NCBI GenBank assembly: GCA_021234155.1
Contig: JAJEKV010000028.1
Coordinates: forward strand, 8,166,875-8,230,874
Origin: Isoetes taiwanensis
Lineage: Eukaryota; Streptophyta; Lycopodiopsida; Isoetales; Isoetaceae
Reading direction: 5' to 3'
Length of the DNA: 64,000 nucleotides
Positions 23,867 to 36,029 of this stretch are shown piece by piece. The translations under genes and the position numbers were made by a program. The notes below the pieces were generated by a model. That model made no database searches. It saw only the letters and a program-made list of their open reading frames with translations, and had not been told where the DNA came from. The first letter of the stretch is position 1, and the number at the start of each line of letters is the position of its first letter.

Positions 23867-26750
23867 GATGCGCCTACGCTGGCCTGAGTTGCTGTTCCCG
23901 GAGACTAAGAGCAAAGACCGCTATGTTCCTCAAAAGAGTGTTTCTAACTGATAGGATCCTAAACCCCTAAAAATGGGGCACCTTTTTCCATTTTGTAGTT
24001 TATGCTAAGCTAGCAAATTGCCAAACGAATAGAAATGTAAAAGATTTAAAACGAAATTTGTTTCAAACAATCAGGGTTCACATCGCCGCTGCCGTGACGT
24101 GATTTCGCCATCCCAAACGCTGGCTTAACGGTATATCCACCACACCAAAAGTTGTAAGTTACAAGAAAATACCTTTGATAATTCTAATTTTAAGCTAAGA
24201 ATTGTGCAGATTGAGCAATGCCATGCGTTAATTTAACAGTGGCCCACCACGTATCCTGCCACGATTGTGCTCTCTAGATTCTAGAATCGGCTGGGCTATC
24301 CGGTAAGTGGAGGACCCGCTAATTAGGGTATTTTAGGTGCTTTGACAACCCAAAAGGTAGTTTAAAGTTGACCTAAAATTGGCCCTATAATAGACCCTCT
24401 ACCCTCCCATTTTTCCCCGTTTCCTTCCCTAGAACTTCGCCGGTGGATCAGTCACACACCGCCATTCCGGACGGCCGTCCCGCGATGATGGCATCGCATA
24501 AAACGATCGCGGAAGCCTAGTCGGCGATCCTCCAACGCTTTACCGGCTCCGCCTTCTTTCTTCGAGAATCCTTCGAACGCTTCCATTAAGGCTAATCTTC
24601 TTCGAGCTGCAGGATGCGTGTCTCGGATTGTGAGCGACCACACGAGCTCTTGGAGGATGACCGTCAGATGTTTCGGAACCAGATCCTGACGGAATTGCGC
24701 TGGAAGAGGTTGCCAGCCAGAAAGAGCAAACACCGTGACGCCAAACCGCAGTTGAGTTAGTGAGGGAACAGCGGACTCCATCAACAGCCCAGATAACCCC
24801 AAGTTGAGATCCACCCCGCAGAGGAAGTGTTGAGGAGCGCCACCTCACGAACCCAACTTTAAGAAGAGGTCGATTTCGCATCAGTCCATGAATGCGTCGG
24901 GTTAAAGAGCCGGAGTTTTGAGAACAAAGAGCTCTGTAACACCTGACCATCACAGCCTGGGGCCGGACTGCCAGCGAGAAGCCGCGTCGGAAGGCAGGCA
25001 AGAGGGGAAGCCGGTAAAGGCCTGCAGCTTGCTTCCAGGTCCTATTATCAACGAGCCGCCGAGGGAGACTTCGGCCACCACCGACGACTTCCTGATGTGG
25101 AGACCGACGCCATAGATAAAGCTTCCTTCCAGCTCTCCCCGGACGTGAGGAAGAGGTCCGGAGCGGCATAGCCCTGGGTTAAGGAGGAGACCGACAGCTA
25201 GCGGGCCCTCCCCACCTTTTCCTACGCGGGGAGTCGCGCCTGCTGCCGCGAATCGGAAGTATTATTAAGGCGTAGATGACCCCCAAAGGCCTACCGCAAG
25301 GAGGACGCAGTGAACAATAACGCTATATGCGCGTGTGGGGAGGCGAACGGATATTACCAGATAACGGCGGTCCCAATGGAATGAACTCTGACGAAGATGC
25401 ATTAATCAAGCCCCTCCACTAAAGCCCAGCTCCCCAGCACCAGGAAGGAAGCTTGAAGCAAAGGAAATAGCTTAGTTTTGAAGACAGGGCACCATGAGAT
25501 CCGCCACTTCCGGGCGAGCCATGGACTTGATTCCCCGGTTGCCCACGGCTTTGGTCCGCCAAGCCTAAAATGCAACACGCGACATGCGCTGACCGGAACA
25601 GGACGCTGCCTGCCAAAGAGCGCCCAGTTTACGGCGAAAAAAGCATTTGAAGATTCAACGCGACCGCGCACGCCAAGAGGGCCACCGCTTATGCGATATG
25701 GTATCTCTTTGCCGTGCACATCAAGGGGAGAACGCCCGGAACCTTTAAAATAACGCAAAGTTCGTTGTACAAAATTTTGCAACAAAAGCGCCAACCCCGC
25801 TTTAAATAGGCCAAGGATATCGATCCCTCAACTCCTGTTTGATGAATGGCTTCGGCGCGGGATTGAGATCGATAAATTCGTACCATCGTCGCGAATGGAT
25901 TGATTTTAGAAATTCCGCTAACCGTGAGACTATGCCTAAAATGTCTTTAAACAGTTCAAATCGACTGGGTAAGTGGGGTCAATTCCACTTCAACTTCGGC
26001 GAGCTTAAAGTGGAATTACAGCCTTGGCTACCTATCAAACTGAGTTTGAAGCTATCTTACTGACTGATGGTTCATGCACGTCATACTTTCTATCGCATTT
26101 CTACATTTAGAAATCAACCGCTGAACGGTGGTGAGACCTCCCCGCTTCCAACTTCAGTATAACAGGGTCAAAGAGCTGCTCCGAAGTGATGTCAAACTCT
26201 AGAATAGTCTTCAAACCTGCAACGTAATCCCCAGACCGGAATGGCCCAACTTTGCAAAACCCAGGGCCATCCAAAAATTAGGCCTTTTTCCTTCGGCAAA
26301 TAAGTCCTACTGGCCTGGCACCTGCAGAATTTGTTCTAATCGCTTAGGCGATCTTTCGAAGCTCCCTCGATACGTTTCTTCGCGATCCTGCCATACTCCC
26401 TTCCTTGTTAGATCGAACGCATTTCGCCAGGCGCTGAAAGGTTCCATACTATATGACGTCAACCACATCTTCCAAAGTCTCTTGTGAAAAGAAATTCACA
26501 TCTGGGCTACGAAACAAACCTGTTCGGCGAAGTGGGTAAGGCAGACTTCGCTGGTAGGACCCTCCCTTTGTTCAGTCTCCTGCATGGTAATTTTGTTCCC
26601 CGGCCTATCCTTCGGCGTTCGTTACGCCCCTCAACATCGCTAAAGGCTTCGAATTAACAAGGCTAGAGACTACTCCACCATATTTTGGTCCCCACAAACA
26701 ACAGACTGGCATTTACACAAGAGTCTCTAGCCACCTTATCCCACCGGCCG
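23867..26750. other. Element leader between LTR and gag, GC-rich
   Basis: About 2.9 kb of unusually GC-rich DNA. The longest open frames are antisense: 209 codons (24540-25169) and 130 codons (25402-25794). They are Arg/Ser/Pro/Gly-rich and have no recognisable domain. GC-rich DNA has few stops, so these are not called as genes. No clear primer-binding site was found. Confidence 0.45.
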
Positions 26751-29300
26751 AACCCATGGGGCAACCTCATCCTCCGCCTGGAGGACTCACCAAGCAGAAG
26801 ATGATGTCAAGGCAAAGACGGCCGAAAGAACCGGAAGAGAGGATGAGAGAGCCCAACCGACGGCGTATTGCCGAGTCGACTCAGACGAAGAACGGGCGCC
26901 AAGCGTGATTTGACCAACTTCAGCGTTATCGCGGTGGCATCGAAGTCGCTTCACTCTGCCAGTACGCCTGTAGCCCGGACATCAATATTAACCCGAGAGG
27001 AGCATCTACTCCTCACCGACATCCGTAACCTTCCCCAACGCGGAGAGGGGAGCTCAGTTAATCAACCGGCTTCCACCAATCAAGGGTAACCTATTATGAC
27101 TAATTTCATCGCTGCATTCTCGACTTTCCACAGATGAGGGAGGCCGACACCTGCTACTGTGGAGACGACCGACAACTGTGCCCACAAAGAAGATAAGGCA
27201 AATGATGGACGAAATGGTTTCAACAGGATATTCCTCGCCTCCAAGAGCAGATAGGGGATCCGCAGCCACCACGACCGCCTGAAATCCTCCGACATCACTC
27301 CCCGCGGAGAAGGAATCGACCTCGAGGCCCGGATCGCGACAATGGAAGACTACAGGAGTCGGATCAAATTGAGGTCGACGAAGTACTGGCGTATCGAGGC
27401 CAAACAATAGAAGCTCGCCATTAATACTGCAAATCTATTGCGGTCGCCAGGTACTACTTTACGCTGCTGATGGATGGGAGAATAGCGTAATTCACCGCAA
27501 AGTTCACCCCGCAGGCTTAAGAAGGAGTGTTCATGCTGATCGGTGACTCTCAAAGTTTCTAAGCAGCATGCTCGAATAGCAACAAATGTCGACGTCGCCT
27601 TAGTCAAGGGGCACGCGACGACCTCTTCGACTTCGCCCATACCCCCAATCGCATCGCCAGCGAGATTATGAAAGGATCAGCGCCCTACATCCAACAGGTA
27701 GAAGACTTGCGAGGGCCATACGAGGCCTCGCCTAAGAAGATCATCGTGAACTTGGGTCACTCCAGAGGGACGGCCTTCCAAGTTAAGAAGTTTCTGAAGA
27801 CAACCCGCCTTACCGGGCGCATTTCAAGACTAGGTTAAACTCCCCTTGATCCCTGAGACTTTTGTATCCTAAATATTAAGTATGATAGTGTAGTCGATGT
27901 ATTGCACTTTAAATGCTTTGTTTATTTTATTTTGCCCCACACCATACCAACAAACATAAACAATGCAAGAGGAACAAATGAAACTAATCATAGCCGCGAA
28001 CGCCGCGTGCAGCTAGAGGCCTAAACGCAGGGGAATCCATATTAACCGGCGAGATCTTATAGAAGAGCAAACCCACCCGCATTCACCCCTGAAGGAACCT
28101 ATTTCAAGATATGGAACCCATGACCCCAGAGGAGGAGATAGCCCAGATGAGGGACTACCCTGGTTTGAGCAGTATCACCCGCCCCGCCAGCGAGCGTTCC
28201 GCTCGCAAGCATCAGCTCTGAAAGGTGAAAGAAGGAGCAAGAGAAGGAGATCCTCCGTTCTAATCTTCCACCAAGTCTACCGTGACCACCGGTGAAGAGG
28301 GAAGAAATGTGCCTCGAACGCAATCGTATGAAAGGCGTGAGGAATACCCCTGCAGGGAATACAAAGAGAGATACTCGTGGCCTCGACTACCGGTTAGGAA
28401 GGTGGTGATTCGACCGCGTCGTATGGAAGGTCTGAATCGTAATCAGCCTGCGGAGATCAGCCGGATTGGAAGCAGGCATTGTCGGGATCTAAAATGAGCT
28501 TAGTACGAAATGCCATGTACGTAGCTGATAAGGACAAAGGCAGGAGCGTAAATTGTCAAACTTGAAAGGGGAGCCGGATTTTGCGGAAGGAAGGCGTAAA
28601 AGGCATTACGCTTTGCTGTGGATGCTTTGTAAGTTCGTAGAAGTTTGCGCAAAAAGCCTTCGTTTTATTTACGCCCGGAGGGAAATACAAGTCCTGATGA
28701 TGCAAATAGCTTTTACGTGCTGCGCGAAGGCAAACAAATCGCCCAGAAATATATACGCAGGAATTCATGAGGCCAAGGTCAGACGTACGCTGGGAGAGAA
28801 GCATGCAGTAGAAAGCTATATTGAGGGGTCAATGAGGAGATCCGCGAAGCTTGTGAGGGCAATAAACCCTAGGACAAGATCGCAAGCCAATCCAAGGCTA
28901 TAAGCTTGCGTAAGTCAGGACCTCAGAATAGCTGGGCAGAAACAAGAAGATTTCCAGATAAAGGCATGACAGAAGCTATAGCCCCGTGGCAGCCTGCAAA
29001 TTGTGTCCAAATAGAGCCCCATATGGTGGGAACCAGGGAACAAATAGAGAAGAAGCAGTGTGTCCTTCGCCACAAGCAGGAGGGGTCAAACTACTCCAAA
29101 GCAAAGGCGATCCTTTTGCGGTGCAATGCCCAAGGAAAAGAGGCAGGAGTGCATAGGAAAAGCAACTGCGTTTCAGGTGCTTCCACCAAAGCACTAGACA
29201 AAGAACCGCCCCTACGCCATGAGTGCAAAATGAAGGAGTTGGGAGATTGGGACGCTTCGTCCGACGACGACGGGCGGTAAGAGGCCCGCTAATTGCTATC
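26750..29300 (+). pseudogene. Gag-like remnant of the Ty3/Gypsy element
   Basis: By position this should hold gag, the capsid and nucleocapsid precursor. The plus strand is rich in Lys, Arg, Glu and Pro codons spread over several frames (such as 26868-27089, 28282-28497, 28553-28903, 28906-29280). Near 29120-29170 a Cys-rich stretch (CNAQGKEAGVHRKSNC) could be an eroded zinc knuckle; its Cys/His spacing is not intact. No protease motif could be located. The call rests on position and composition. Confidence 0.35.
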
Positions 29301-30009
29301 TGTGGTGAGTGTTTATCTTTGCCGCACAGATACAAAAAGAGTGCTGCAGGAGCCAAGATAAGGTGTTCAAAGACCCGCGCCAAGTCCTCATAGTCTTGAT
29401 AGACTTAAAGCAGCCATAACTTTGCATCCCGTAATGGTTCAAAATGCGTTGAAGCTGAAGTCGCTAAAGTCAGCCAAGACCGCCGTCTTAGCAAGTGGTG
29501 CAGTAAGGCGTAGCAAGAGAATGAATTTACATCGACTTCGCTGTGATTATTAATATCCGTGATGGGGGCGTAAGTAATGGGCATTGGCAAGTATGACTTG
29601 ATCACAGGAATGGAGTACCTTTGGGCCGCCAGGCCATTATCGACCGTGGAAAGCGAAGGTGACTCCCAACGCCTACGACAAGATCATTGAGATAATGTAA
29701 GGAAGTTGTTCCCCATCATGCAAAGGTATGCCCTCTAAACTACCGCTCAAGTGCATCAAGAGTGAGCAAGTGGCATACATCTTCAAGCTTGAGATTAGTG
29801 AGCCGAATCTGGAAGGAAGCAAAGAAGACAACGCGGTTTCGCCAGGCCGTCGTAAGCAAGTAGCTCACTGGATCACGGAGTTCCACATGACCTCTTCCGA
29901 TGAGATCAAGCAGCCCTCTTTTATAGGGGAGTTGAGCGCATCGTAACAACCGAACAAAGCCAAAGGTCTATATAGACGACAACGCCAGAGTTGTCTGAAA
30001 TGAAGAAGA
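29301..30009 (+). other. Presumed protease/linker region of the element
   Basis: No DTGA/DSGA-like protease active site can be read. A 72-codon plus frame at 29728-29946 contains WITEFHMTSSDEIKQPSF. This sits just upstream of the reverse transcriptase start, where Ty3 elements have a conserved lead-in. Confidence 0.35.
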
Positions 30010-30720
30010 AGCAGAAGAGCCACCGACCTGTGCTCTCATTAGACCTAGTGTCTCGGAGCTCTTATTCTTTTGTCAAGAAGAAGGATGGATCTTTGAGGAT
30101 GTGCATAGACTATGGTGTGGGCGTTGAACAAGCACACCATTAAGAACAAGTATACCCCCATCGATGACTTTGATGGATCAGCTCCAAGGTGCAAAGATCT
30201 TCCAAAATCGAATTTAAGGTCGCTATCATCGATCGATAAAGGAAGAAGATATCCATAAGACCGGCCAACGCTTGCAGATGGGCACTACGAAGTTCACTCT
30301 GTGAATGCCTTCGGCTTATCGACGTTCAACGCTCATGAGGCTCATGAACGCATATCTTCGTGGGAGTTTTAGACACCTTTGTGATTGCTTTGGATGACAT
30401 TTTGCGTATAGCGCATCCCTTTGAAGAGTTAATGCAGACAACACTTGAGAAGAAAGGCCGGAGAAGTTGAAGAGGCAACTTCAGCCCAGACGCCAGTTGT
30501 CGCGCCAAATGCAACGAGAAAGTGGAGTATCTAGGTCATGTGATCTCGCCAGCCAGGCATCTCGACGATCCCCGCGAAAGATTGCCGCCATTCAGCTGGG
30601 TCATACCAAGAATGTGCACGGCGGTCAGAAGCTTCGGCTCCAGTTGTGGTACGAAGTTCGCGGGAAGAACTTTATTAAGATAGCAGCCCCGTTAACGCAC
30701 TTTACCAGGGCGTAGAAGGT
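30010..30720 (+). pseudogene. Ty3/Gypsy reverse transcriptase, broken
   Basis: This domain would copy the element RNA into DNA. At 30063-30113 one frame reads YSFVKKKDGSLRMCIDY, the family signature. Then come pieces matching the NKHTIKNKY region and the MPFGLS region near 30304. At 30378-30404 the frame reads FVIALDDIL, the catalytic YLDD box with the Tyr and first hydrophobic changed but both Asp kept. EYLGHVIS-like codons lie near 30525-30550, and NFIKIAAPLT closes the domain near 30667-30700. At least four frame changes occur between these blocks, so no functional enzyme is possible. Confidence 0.85.
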
Positions 30721-31167
30721 ATGATTGGCAGCATTGGCACAAGAAAGCCCAAAAGGGGTTTGAATTGTTGAAAGAAGCTCGACGACGTACCGCTCTGGGA
30801 CTTTGCCGGACCTCGAAAGATAAGCTTGTAGCAACAGACGCGAAAGTAAGATAGCTACAAAGCAGTTTATACGCGGTGGTAGCCGTGATGATTCCGAAGA
30901 TGAACGACGCCGAAAGACGCCGGGCTACCCAACGCATCGGCATCGAGTTGCTTGCGGCTGTCGTGGCATTAAGAATATGGAGGCATTATCTCTGGGAAGG
31001 AAGTTCCAATTGATACCAAACTAAATGAGCCTTAATATGTATTCAATGCAAATCCTCACACCTTAACTGAAAATGGAGATGGATGGAGTCTTCAAGAATA
31101 TGACTTTGATATAGCCCATGTCGGGAAGCTCAATGTGGTAGCAGATGCTTCAAGGCATCCCCCGACA
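30721..31167 (+). pseudogene. Ty3/Gypsy RNase H and tether, broken
   Basis: RNase H would degrade the RNA strand of the RNA-DNA hybrid. A TDA-like start is visible near 30836. The frame from 30945 reads ELLAAVVALRIWRHYLW, the standard conserved block. From 31090 a frame reads LQEYDFDIAHVGKLNVVADA followed by SRHPP, matching the conserved end of the domain before integrase. A TGA follows the first block, and a frame change separates the two. Confidence 0.85.
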
Positions 31168-32470
31168 ACTAGAGGCATTGCAATGCAATTTCTTCGACGC
31201 CTCCAAATGACTTTGGTAAGAGGATTGAAGAGTCCCGTTAAATCCGGATGTGGATTTCAAAGTGGAAGTATGGGCAAGCCTTCTTAAGGAGGCTAGAACA
31301 GACAAAGAGCCGGAGGCCTCCAAGCATTATAAGAAGGAAGGCAACCAAGTTATACCATAAGCAAGTTGTGCATACCCTAATCATCGTGCGGCGAAGTTGA
31401 TCCTCCATGACGCGACAAATGCCCCAATAGTCGGGCCATGGATTCATGAAAACATATTTCAAAGCGCAGCAGCTATTTCGCCATTGTGGAATGAAGAAGC
31501 AAAATAGCTTCCGCTACATCAAGGAATGTCAGCTATGCCAGAATAAGGAGCAGCTTCTAATCTGTGGGCATTAGAGCCATTAGCTGTGCCAAAACAGGTA
31601 ATCATACCATTCTCATCACTGTGACTCCTGGCGACGCGAAGAGGGAAGAATGCCTTGATGGTAGCGGTCACAAGTTGTCTAAGATGGCACATTTTGTACT
31701 GCGTGACCACGCATACAGTTTGCTATGGATACAAAGAAAGCTCTTCACCAAAGAGATCGTGCCTTCCATGGCATGCCAAGGAGATCATCTCCCACAAAAT
31801 CCGGGTTCGTTTCGGCGACCTCTTTGCTAATAATTCAGACGAAGCTATCCATGAGTTAACGCATACCATCCGCATCACTCCGATGGCCGCATCGAGCTTT
31901 AATTCAACGTAGGATTTTGTAGGAGGACATGCTACTTAAACTACATGTCCGAATAAGCAAAGTATGTGTTAAACTTATTCACTTGGTGAGTTTGCATTAA
32001 CAGCACCAAGCAGAATCATCCCAAACGCCGCTATGATCAATTACGGCTATCGCTGCCTAACTCCGTGGCTACTCTGGCACAACCCCTGTCAAAGTGGAAG
32101 TTTCAGCCAGATGTTAATTTATGTTAAAATTTTGTGGGAAGAAGTTCGAGGTTATTCCGCTAGCGCAAGAAGTCGTCAAGAGCATCACGCATACATCGTA
32201 ACGCGAAGAGAGTTCAAAGTTGGAGATGATGTTTGCCCAAGATCAAGGTGAAGCGTGCTTAAGCTCGGTGACCTGAATCGCGTTAGAAGTTTTGCTCCAA
32301 GGTATCGACCTTCTAATAGTCGCGAGAGTAGGTAATCAATCCTACAAGCGACCGCCAAAGATTCATAAGGTCTTCCACGCGGAGTTTGTTGAAGAAGATA
32401 CTCCAAATCCGCACGAAGTCTGATCTCGCTAACGCTATGTTGGTTAATTTAGAGGAGCAAACCGGAAATA
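31168..32470 (+). pseudogene. Ty3/Gypsy integrase, broken
   Basis: Integrase would insert the DNA copy. A zinc-finger remnant is visible near 31490-31550 (RYIKECQLCQNK, the CxxC end). The core begins near 31650 with GSGHKLSKMAHFV, matching the D-R-L-S-K region with the Asp lost. TKEIVPSMAC and a following VRFGDLFA block correspond to the central core. Near 32330-32390 a block resembling KIHKVFHAEFVEED marks the C-terminal domain. Several frameshifts and stops interrupt it. Confidence 0.7.
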
Positions 32471-32577
32471 AAGGTTCCGCACTGATTCTTGATAAAGCTT
32501 TCAAGAAAAACGGTGAGATCGTAATTCCTCCAAGATTTGGTCAAGTGGAAACACTACCGCTGGAAGACGACGGGTAA
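32471..32577 (+). pseudogene. Chromodomain-like C-terminus of the Ty3 polyprotein
   Basis: One frame reads ALILDKAFKKNGEIVIP and then GQVETLPLEDDG, up to the TAA at 32575-32577. The pattern ILD..F.K.G..V and V..LP.ED matches the chromo-like tail of plant Ty3/Gypsy integrases, which in intact elements steers insertion to chromatin marks. The usual tryptophans (VKW, TWE) are lost. This supports placement near chromoviruses. Confidence 0.55.
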
Positions 32578-33440
32578 TTTAAGAAAAGATTTAGTAAAGC
32601 AAAGATCCACAGCTTTATGGAGCAATGGGACGGGCAAGGTCATCTCCGGAAGAAACCCACCGTGCATGTCGATTTGTGTAAGCACTCACAGAAGTTAAGA
32701 TATCTACGCGATGCAACCTATGCTTAGCATGGGTCGCGACAGCGCTAATGTATCGATGATGGGGCCACTAATGCGGATCTCTAGGCGCGGGTGTAATGTC
32801 AATGTAGTATTTAACGCCTAATTTTGGGCGAAAGTGGAAGGTAGATTTCAGAAAGTCTACTTCATTCCACTTTAAGCAGACGACCTTCGAGAAAGGGGAG
32901 GTCATGAAGGAATGCATTGATAGGGAAAGCACCTTTAGCCCCACATATGCTTGATAGAGGAATCTATCCTTCACACTCCACGCAGAAGGATATCCTTCAC
33001 GCTCGGCAACTAGAGGTGTAGGTACGAGCGCATATAGGCATATAGGCTCGCCTCCGGCAGTACCATAATAAAGATTCACCTCTTCCTACGAGATTAGCCA
33101 TGCATCCGCCGTAGGATAGGTGGGGTGGTCACCATATAAAATTTTATTTAATAATTAAATGGTAATTAACGTGAAAATCGACCAAGCAGCGCCGCGATCT
33201 CGAGGGCAAGGAGGCTCAAGTTATTTGGAAGACTTCGCAACACAAATTTTGTTGGAATGTGTCATAAGGAATGAAGAGTGCCCTGACGTACACTCTTTAA
33301 ATTTTGATAAACTTAATTGTAAATGTTATGAATTTTGGAGTAACTGCTAGTATGTTGTGAATTGATAAGTTATGCTATAACATAATAATGCATAATGTCA
33401 TAAAAAATGGTTACCTTAAGGTAATTTAAATGTTCTTGTA
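32578..33440 (+). other. Region between pol and right LTR
   Basis: No assignable gene. GATCTCGAGGGCAAGGAGG at 33197-33215 resembles the end-of-pol and polypurine region of plant Ty3 elements, so the true right LTR could begin as early as about 33258 (TGTGTCATAAGG). A minus frame at 32768-33079 has no known motif. Confidence 0.4.
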
Positions 33441-33680
33441 AATTCATAGTAGCTTAATCGATGCATCGCTGCCGCAAAGTTAGGTTGATCCCAAGCGTGG
33501 AGACCCACGATGTCGCTGACAACATCATTTCGTTGTGGGAGAATGTGACGTTTCCAGCCACGCGATACCGTGACGATAACATCGCTGGCCACGCCGGGCA
33601 TTAACGCCTGGCACGCTACCGACGGGTAATGCCTACGCAGCCAGTGAGTAGCCCTAGGGCACTTGCCGTAAATATGTGTA

Positions 33681-33813
33681 TTAATGTGCACATTTTCCAT
33701 CGTGCCACATTAATGTGGGCACACATTTCCAAGGACACTTTACGTGGCAATACACCCATAGGTGCACTAATGCGCACATTTTCCAATGTACACATTAATG
33801 TGGGCACACATCG
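33681..33813. repeat. Two hairpin-forming units in the right LTR
   Basis: GCACATTTTCCA and CACATTAATGTGGGCACACA recur with a period of about 89 bp. CACATTAATGTG is a perfect 12-base palindrome. TGTGCAC and GTGGGCACA can also pair around it, which gives a stem-loop in each unit. The same unit appears once in the detached left piece (18048-18092). Confidence 0.75.
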
Positions 33814-33909
33814 TGCACATTTGGCCACCTAGCCCTTAAAGGCAGTATTCATTTCCAATTATCCCATTGTGCTAAAAGGGATAATTGGAAACCCTAACCA
33901 ACCCCCTTG

Positions 33910-33919
33910 TCTATATAGG
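33910..33919 (+). promoter_or_regulatory. LTR TATA box, right
   Basis: TCTATATAGG, conserved with the left LTR at 22643. In the 3' LTR it would not normally drive the element, but it could drive flanking DNA. Confidence 0.55.
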
Positions 33920-35152
33920 GTAGGAAACCCTAACTAGCCCAATTTTCGACATTTTAGGCTTTAGAACTCGCTTTTGGTCGTCAACAGCCACAAAGCACAT
34001 CCCGCATCACTCGAGAATGTAACTCTTAGTTTCTCTTGATTCGAAGCTGCTTCAGCCAGATGGTCGAGCTCAGTCGAGGAGCCCTCAAGGATCGTATTTA
34101 ATAATTAAATAGTCTTAAACCCTATTTTAGTCATTGAATCTTAGGTTGCCTATTAGATTGCCCATAGCAAAATTTAGATCTCTGTGACAGTGATTCTAAA
34201 CCAAAGAACCTAACTCTATGCTGGTTGTAGACAGATCTAGTCTTTAGTTCTCGTGGAAGTATATGGATTTACGCATCTCTGGTTCTTTGTATTGGGAAGG
34301 GGGTAGAGACTCAAAGCTTTGTGCTTGATGTCTCCGTGAGTAGCCTCTCTAGCACAATCGTGATTCGGGCTCCTGCGGCACAAGAACCACACCCGGTTGT
34401 GGGTGCAAGCAGTTTAACGCTTTGAATAGGTCTGCTCGGGACTTCGAACGGTTCCCTATGGTGTGTTAGTGCCGCTCGTGGATCACGTGACTAGGTCTAA
34501 TGGTTATTACCACCGAAAGCGGTAAGGCATGGGCTCTACACCGGGTGAAGTGGTGTACACTTCCAAAGGTTCACTGAATACGCAAAGGACCCTCTAAATA
34601 CCTTTACGCGATGTAGACTGAGGAAGATCCCTACCCCATCGAACCGGGAGATGGAACCCGTGAATAGCCTTTGGCTATGCATCCGGCGGGTTGGCTACCG
34701 AAGTCCCAACACTTTCAGCCTACTTCCGCAGCGCGTTAACAAAATGAGGGGCGGATGGAGTGGACAACCCTAAGCCGCCCGTCACCGTAAATCCATCAAG
34801 CATGAATTTCGTCAAGAATGAACTCGAGACTCCGCCACGGCCATCCCCTTGAGTCTGCGCCTTTGGGTAGGATTCCCTATGTGATGTGCTGCTGATCTTT
34901 GTCTATGCAGATATAGGGAGGACCATCCTTCGTGATGGTCATATGATGTTAATGCATGCTAATCGACATGTATGTTACGCCTTAAAATTTGTGGTGTACC
35001 CCCGAGGGAGATCTGGTGTACGACCTCTTCCACTCTTCCCTAATCGAACGCCACGTTGGTAAAGGTCATGTGGAGGGCCCTCAGATTAGCATGGAGCCGG
35101 TATGGGGATGAATTGCTTTTGTATAACGGCAGGAGGGCACCGTGATAATGCA

Positions 35153-35650
35153 GTAGGGGACGCTACTGCCCCTTTAAGATGCATGAAATAAGAAAGGCAA
35201 TAGAGGGTAACGCGGCGAAAAGTTTATCACCGGATGAAAATTGTTCTTCGGTTTCTAGGAAAACCCTAATGATACCGCCTCGATGGTCTTAAAGGAAATC
35301 CGCCATCAAAGTGGGAGATCATTGATGAAAAGTCGAGGGAAGCATAAGATGGAGGCCGCGAAATGAAGACGATTCCTCTCAACCTAACACGAGCCATAAG
35401 AAAGAAAACAAATGGCCATGATCACCTAAAAAAACTTAAAGAAAAATGAACAAAATGCATTTCGACATTAGAATAGAATAAGAGGGAAGTAACTCAAAAA
35501 AGCTCGAGTTCCTGTAATGCTTGGATGAGATGGCCTAAAAAAGAAACAACAACGTGAAAAGAAGCACGAACTCAAAAATATAAGCCATCACTGCTCGGCT
35601 TAAACCCTCCAATGAGGCTGGTCCATAACAAATCACAATTCTACAATAAT
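35153..35650. other. No gene, A-rich flank of the element
   Basis: Purine-rich sequence with no recognisable coding or repeat structure. Confidence 0.4.
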
Positions 35651-35654
35651 AGAA

Positions 35655-35846
35655 GGCTGGTCACGCGAAATAATGACATAACATCATACGAAACCACATA
35701 ACCTCTCAAACACGAGGGCTATACACCGCGCTTTCAATAACGAAATGATAAATACTTCCAAGAATAAAAAGGGGTTGGTCACGCTGAATAATTCCATATA
35801 ACATCATAAAAACAACATAACCTCTCAAATACGAGGGCTGGCGAGC
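35655..35846. repeat. Direct repeat, period about 116 bp
   Basis: GGTTGGTCACGC-like starts at 35655 and 35772 are followed by ATAACATCAT, ACATAACCTCTCAAA and ACGAGGGCT. The copies differ by small indels. Confidence 0.8.
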
Positions 35847-36029
35847 CAATGCCGACATAGGAATCACAAAAAATGAAAAACATGAATGTAAAACAACTTA
35901 GGGTGGGAAGGGAGGAACCGAGACCAAAAATCGGGCCATGGAGAAAGACGCCAATAATGGAGAAAGAGCCCAATAATACATATATAGCCTCTATCTCTCA
36001 AATGGCTTATCCGACAAAGGTCAAATCAA

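Larger units (their letters stand above)
17940..35152 (+). mobile_element. Old Ty3/Gypsy LTR retrotransposon
   Basis: Two related LTRs flank a region with decayed gag-like and pol remnants in the order reverse transcriptase, RNase H, integrase and chromodomain-like tail. That is the Ty3/Gypsy order (copia has integrase before reverse transcriptase). The element is on the plus strand. From the left LTR resumption to the right end it is about 12.7 kb, or about 17.2 kb with the presumed insertion. Every domain is broken by frameshifts and stops, so it cannot code for an active protein. No convincing tRNA primer-binding site is seen after the left LTR. The purine-rich stretch near 33202-33214 may be the polypurine tract remnant. 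Confidence 0.8.
33440..35152 (+). repeat. Right LTR of the Ty3/Gypsy element
   Basis: Matches 17940-18105 and then 22480-23866 in order, so it is the uninterrupted copy. The 5' limit is uncertain (33258-33455). The 3' limit is set by loss of similarity just after GAGGGCACCGTGATA near 35147; a terminal CA lies at 35151-35152. It contains the TATA box and two hairpin-forming units listed separately. Confidence 0.75.

Noticed and set aside
24540-25169. 209-codon minus-strand open frame
   Set aside because: Arg/Ser-rich translation of GC-rich DNA inside the Ty3 leader, overlapped by other frames, no recognisable domain.
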